NCBI RefSeq assembly: GCF_024124665.1
Contig: NZ_JAMXSB010000002.1
Coordinates: forward strand, 1-64,000
Direction of reading: 5' to 3'
DNA length: 64,000 nucleotides
Source: Pleionea sp. CnH1-48
Lineage (GTDB): Bacteria > Pseudomonadota > Gammaproteobacteria > Enterobacterales > Kangiellaceae
A program made the translations under genes and the position numbers. The notes beneath the pieces were generated by a model, which worked only from the letters and a program-made list of their open reading frames with translations, did no database searches and was not told the origin of the DNA. Below are positions 60,457-64,000 of this stretch, in pieces; position 1 is the first letter of the stretch, and the number at the start of each line of letters is the position of its first letter.

Positions 60457-61620
60457 TTATGTCCCATCGTCACATATTACTCTATCCCTTCCTTCCTCTT
60501 TGGCTTTGTACAAGTTTTGGTCAGCTCGCTCGATAGTATCAGAAAGTTCCTCATTTTCTTTTTGGTAAGCAACACCGACGCTCAAGGTGACATTAAAAGA
60601 CTCACTGTTGTCATCAAATTGAACGCCATTCAAAGAGAGACGTATTCGTTCAGCGAGCAACTCCGCTACCTCTGTATGCTCTGATACGGCAATAACGACA
60701 AACTCTTCGCCACCGTATCGAACGCAGATATCGTCAGGTCGAGACATACTTAAAATAACTTTTCCTGTTTTTTCGATAACTGCATCGCCTTTATTGTGAC
60801 CATAGGTGTCATTAATGTTTTTGAAGTGGTCGATGTCCATAAATAATACCGCTAGACGGGCATCTGATTCCCTCTTCATTTTTAATTGCAGCTCCGACAA
60901 CCGCTCATTTAAATAACGTCGAGTATAGAGCGATGTGAGCGGATCCCTTATCGCTTTGCTTCTTAGCTCTTCTACCAGCTTCCGCATAAAGTACATAGTT
61001 GCAACAAAGAATAAAAAGGCGAAAAAAACAACAACCCCTATCGCCCGATTAGCATAACTTTGGATATCTTGCTGCATTTCGTCGATGTAGAGTCCCGTAC
61101 CAACGACCCAGTCCCAAGGTTCAAAATAACCAACATAAGATAGCTTCGGAAACTTTTCTTCGCCGTTTGGCTTTGGCCAGTAATATTCTACATAGCCGCC
61201 CCCTGCTTTAGCTTCTCGAATGAATTCTCTAAACATATAAACGCCGTTGATGTCTTTTAGCACTCTGACATCGGTGCCAACGTATTCAGACGTGTAAGGG
61301 TGCATTAGTAAAATGCCATTGCCATCATTAATCCAGTAGTAACCTTGACCACTAAAGGTCATGTTTTCGATGGTATCCAGAGCTTTTCTCTTAGCATCAG
61401 ACTCGGTCATTTTCTGCTCTTTAAACAATCGATAATAATATTTCACAACGCCGATCGATGCCGTCGTCAAATGATTTGACTGAGACTTTTTCTCATTTAT
61501 CAAACTGGTATTGAGACCATAATAGAAAAGCGCAAGAATAATAAACATGCCAGAGAGGCTGATTAAGAATATGAGAAACAGCCTACGACGAGGTTTTAGA
61601 TTACCTAAAGGATTATGCAT
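60457..61620 (-). CDS. Diguanylate cyclase with extracellular Cache sensor
   Basis: 387 aa. Transmembrane helix 1 at about 15-37, a periplasmic single-Cache domain (about 40-185: YYWINDGNGILLMHPY, GGGYVEYYWPKPNGEEKFPKLSYVGYFEPWDWVVGTGLYIDE), transmembrane helix 2 (about 193-212), then a GGDEF domain (about 220-385). The active loop is GGEEF (303-307) with the inhibitory I-site RPDD five residues before, so product feedback is expected. It makes c-di-GMP from two GTP in response to a small external ligand, usually promoting adhesion. Nearby giant surface proteins are natural targets, but no link is shown. Confidence 0.93.
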   Translation of the reverse strand: MHNPLGNLKPRRRLFLIFLISLSGMFIILALFYYGLNTSLINEKKSQSNHLTTASIGVVKYYYRLFKEQKMTESDAKRKALDTIENMTFSGQGYYWINDGNGILLMHPYTSEYVGTDVRVLKDINGVYMFREFIREAKAGGGYVEYYWPKPNGEEKFPKLSYVGYFEPWDWVVGTGLYIDEMQQDIQSYANRAIGVVVFFAFLFFVATMYFMRKLVEELRSKAIRDPLTSLYTRRYLNERLSELQLKMKRESDARLAVLFMDIDHFKNINDTYGHNKGDAVIEKTGKVILSMSRPDDICVRYGGEEFVVIAVSEHTEVAELLAERIRLSLNGVQFDDNSESFNVTLSVGVAYQKENEELSDTIERADQNLYKAKEEGRDRVICDDGT

Positions 61621-61879
61621 AGAAAGTACTTAAATAATGTAATATAGATGATGAACTATCTGTTATTTAAGTTTAGATCATATACCAAAGATATAAAGGG
61701 CTATGCTCCTTTTGTTAAATGGCAGACGGAACTCAATCAACAAAAGAGGCCAACGAATATTGTTAGCCCTTATTGTGCAGATGAAGCACGCCTCCTTGCC
61801 TTCCCCCGCCAATTCTTGAGATTACAAAATCTGCTATTGTTTATTTAATTTTAGCCAACATAATACCCCTGGCACTTCA

Positions 61880-62488
61880 CTAACCAAAAGCTCTTGCCTT
61901 TTGATAAGCCTCTCGAGCTTGAACTCGACTTAAGTAAGCTTTGATATTCTCTCGGCCTTCAAGTATGTTCAAGCTAGCAGCTATTTCTAATGATATGGTC
62001 ATCATGATATCTGCGGCGGTAAACTGATCACCAGCGAAATAGTTTTGCTTCGACAAAGTTTCATCAATGTACGAAAAGTCGAGGTTTAGCTCTTTCGCAA
62101 TATAACCATCCATTGCAGCATTGCCGCCTCTGTCTTCCATTTGCATAAACAAGGTAGTAATAACGGGTAAGCTCAATGATCCCTCTGCAAAATGCAACCA
62201 TTCCAGATATTGGTAGTAAGACTTACTTTGTTTCTGGGGCCTAAGCTGACCTGATTTATCTTGGTCTAAGATGTATTCTAAAATCGCTGCCGACTCACAC
62301 AAAGTAATATCACCATCAACCATAATAGGCGCTTTTGATAGTGGATGAATCTTAGCCAGGCTAGCAGGCGCAAGCTGAGTTAAGGGATCTCTTTGATGAT
62401 GCTCAATTTGATAAGGAAGTCGCAATTCTTCCAGCAACCATAATACGCGCGTTGAACGAGACTTGTTGAGATGATGGACTGTGATCAT
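61880..62488 (-). CDS. Glutathione S-transferase family protein
   Basis: 202 aa. Thioredoxin-like N-terminal domain: MITVHHLNKSRSTRVLWLLEEL, with the Ser of SRST as the likely glutathione-activating residue; the cis-Pro motif KAPIMVDGDITLCESAAILEYI; then a helical C-terminal domain with the N-capping box FTAADIMMTI. Cytosolic. It conjugates or reduces electrophiles with glutathione. Related most to the plant/bacterial GST-like type by the VLWLLEEL start; substrate unknown. Confidence 0.9.
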   Translation of the reverse strand: MITVHHLNKSRSTRVLWLLEELRLPYQIEHHQRDPLTQLAPASLAKIHPLSKAPIMVDGDITLCESAAILEYILDQDKSGQLRPQKQSKSYYQYLEWLHFAEGSLSLPVITTLFMQMEDRGGNAAMDGYIAKELNLDFSYIDETLSKQNYFAGDQFTAADIMMTISLEIAASLNILEGRENIKAYLSRVQAREAYQKARAFG

Positions 62489-62594
62489 AGTGAACCCCTT
62501 GTTAGTTTAAATACTCTTAAACGACACTGTTTTGAAAGCCCGCAACTTTATCATGTTTATAATAAGCTTGCCCGTTACTGAACCAAAATACTGT

Positions 62595-63650
62595 TCAAGG
62601 GAACGAAAAACGTAAGATACGTTTAACCACCGAAGCATACTGTTTAACAAAACTACCAGAGTTATAATGAATACCATGTTGTAAAAATACCGCTTGCACC
62701 TTAGGTGCCATTTCGCAATAACGTTTTGCTGGTAAATCAGGAAACAGATGATGCTCAATTTGAAAGCTTAAATGCCCTGTTAATATATGAAACCAGTTGC
62801 TGCCTTCTATATTAGAAGACCCCAGAGCCTGTCGGTAGTACCACATGCCTTGGGTCTCATTATCGCACTCAGCCTGAGAGAAAGTTTTGACGTTTTCTGT
62901 AAAATGACCACAAAATATAATCGTTGAAGTCCATAAATTACGTAATAAATTGGCCGCTAAATTACCAAAGAAAACCCATAAAAAAAATGGACCCGCCAAT
63001 AACGGAAACAACACATAATCTTTGATTAACTGTCTGGCACCTTTGCTGAAAAAGCGCTTCTTTAACTCACTGTGGTTGACCGACGAGCTTCGTCCTCGTT
63101 TTTTCTTACCCATGAAAACGCGTTCTGCAGCAAGCTCGTGGTATGATACTCCCCATTGAAATAAAGCGCTGAGAATAAGATAGGTGGCAAACTGCCAAAG
63201 GTTTTTAACTCGCCATTTAAAGTCTTGTGACAAACGCAGTAACCCATAGCCAAAATCACGATCTTTACCAATGATATTGGTGAAAGTGTGATGTTCGTAA
63301 TTGTGGGTACGATGCCAACTGGCGCCATCACAGGCGATGTCCCATTCGTACGCCTTTGAGTTAATGTATTGATCGTTCATCCAGTCATATTGGCCGTGCA
63401 TCACATTATGACCAATTTCCATATTCTCAAGGATTTTTCCAACAGCGAGACTCAAAACACCCACCAACCAAAGGATAGGGTTAATAAAACCAAGCACTAA
63501 CAAAATGCGTCCCGACCATTCACACAAACGCTGAGCAACGATAACTTTGCGGATATAATCCGCATCGCTCTGCCCTATTTTATCCAAAGTTTCTTGCTTT
63601 ATCTCATCCAGCTGCTGAGCCAATAAATCAAAATCTGGGGTTGCCTTCAT
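62595..63650 (-). CDS. Membrane fatty-acid desaturase
   Basis: 351 aa. The three histidine boxes of acyl desaturases are present: HNVMH (about 81-85), HRTHNYEHH (about 112-120) and FQIEHHLFP near 298, which together bind the di-iron centre. Hydrophobic segments (ILLVLGFINPILWLVGVLSL, LFPLLAGPFFLWVFFG) place it in the inner membrane. It should introduce a double bond into acyl chains, using electrons from the ferredoxin-domain reductase upstream, whose stop overlaps its start by four bases (ATGA). Spacing of the third box resembles linear acyl-lipid desaturases. Confidence 0.9.
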   Translation of the reverse strand: MKATPDFDLLAQQLDEIKQETLDKIGQSDADYIRKVIVAQRLCEWSGRILLVLGFINPILWLVGVLSLAVGKILENMEIGHNVMHGQYDWMNDQYINSKAYEWDIACDGASWHRTHNYEHHTFTNIIGKDRDFGYGLLRLSQDFKWRVKNLWQFATYLILSALFQWGVSYHELAAERVFMGKKKRGRSSSVNHSELKKRFFSKGARQLIKDYVLFPLLAGPFFLWVFFGNLAANLLRNLWTSTIIFCGHFTENVKTFSQAECDNETQGMWYYRQALGSSNIEGSNWFHILTGHLSFQIEHHLFPDLPAKRYCEMAPKVQAVFLQHGIHYNSGSFVKQYASVVKRILRFSFP

Positions 63651-64000
63651 ACTTCAAGCTCCAAAGCGGTGACTGGTTGAGAAATGCAAAGTTGAATCAA
63701 AGTTTGTCCAGCATCAGACAACTGCCCCGTTTTGATGTTTCTAACAACACCGCTTTTCTTAACACATTGGCATTGATGGCATATACCGATGCCACATCCG
63801 AATGTTACATCGGCTCCTGCATCGATTAATTGGGAGAGTAAGGTTTTGGAGTTTTTAATAAGTATTTCTGTTCCTTGATAGCTCACAGGCAAAGATACTT
63901 CTGTATCCTGAACCAAAGGCAAAGCAAGAAAATGTTCGCTGCTTAGTTCAACTTTCAATTTGCCAGCGGCCTCTTCAATACTTTTATAAAAATCTCCTGG
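63647..64000 (-). CDS. Ferredoxin reductase C-terminus, desaturase electron donor (partial)
   Basis: The frame is open to the window edge and encodes at least 117 residues, starting PGDFYKSIEEAAGKL. The end is a plant-type 2Fe-2S ferredoxin domain: CGIGICHQCQC gives three of the four cluster cysteines and LIQLCISQPV the fourth. An internal TTG at 63958 is not a likely start since the domain begins earlier. The missing N-terminal part probably carries FAD/NAD(P)H binding. It supplies electrons to the desaturase encoded directly after it. Confidence 0.8.
   Translation of the reverse strand, partial: PGDFYKSIEEAAGKLKVELSSEHFLALPLVQDTEVSLPVSYQGTEILIKNSKTLLSQLIDAGADVTFGCGIGICHQCQCVKKSGVVRNIKTGQLSDAGQTLIQLCISQPVTALELEV

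Noticed and set aside
61648-61848. 66-aa plus-strand open frame
   Set aside because: No homology-like motif, poor start context, and it lies in the leader of the cyclase gene.

Overview
The window looks like a stretch of chromosome from a moderately AT-rich, probably marine gammaproteobacterium. Reasons: a divergent metR/metE pair with a MetR box, an RND efflux operon under a TetR regulator, a fatty-acid desaturase followed by its ferredoxin-type reductase, and many lipoproteins and secreted calcium-binding repeat proteins. A Kangiella/Aliikangiella/Pleionea-like lineage is possible, but family-level placement is a guess. No rRNA, tRNA or CRISPR was recognised.

Region by region. 1-2.9 kb: right end of an IS3-family element, then a G8-domain beta-helix lipoprotein. 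3-7.2 kb: small hypothetical genes, a defence-type SIR2 gene that appears to have lost its middle in frame, a long gene-poor stretch, and a decayed copy of the 3' end of the fibro-slime gene found 7 kb further on. 7.2-12.2 kb: a tetR-MFP-RND operon with a 31-bp palindromic operator; the RND gene is split by a one-base frameshift. 12.5-13.6 kb: two translationally coupled unknown genes. 13.9-19 kb: a 1683-aa lipoprotein with ten PKD-type domains and a fibro-slime domain.

19.3-30.8 kb is the most interesting functional unit. It is a nine-gene minus-strand operon: one TolQ/ExbB-like protein, two TolR/ExbD-like proteins, an AgmX/TonB-like periplasm-spanning protein, three TPR proteins and two small exported proteins. 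Divergent from it are three outer-membrane beta-barrel genes. The parts list parallels the Agl-Glt machinery of Myxococcus: a proton-driven inner-membrane motor (1 TolQ + 2 TolR), a periplasmic connector, TPR lipoproteins and outer-membrane barrels. In this organism its job is unknown; gliding, surface-polymer or protein export, or envelope remodelling are all possible.

30.9-47 kb is ordinary accessory and metabolic content: a TerD-domain protein of the MXAN_6230/SCO0854 type, a VOC protein, an S9 peptidase, an HxlR/hydrolase pair, metR-metE, an FG-GAP repeat protein, an AraC-type membrane regulator, a beta-lactamase-fold lipoprotein and a lipoprotein of unknown role.

47.1-59.9 kb is dominated by one 4032-aa lipoprotein. 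It carries RTX-like modules, fifteen tandem thrombospondin-type-3 calcium repeats, four DUF1566 domains, PKD/cadherin-like domains, a CAP domain and an RHS/YD barrel ending in a core motif and a roughly 118-residue variable tip. A four-helix membrane protein 15 bp downstream is a candidate immunity protein, and a frameshifted relic gene lies just beyond. 60.4-64 kb: a Cache-GGDEF diguanylate cyclase, a glutathione S-transferase, and a desaturase/reductase pair, the last running off the window.
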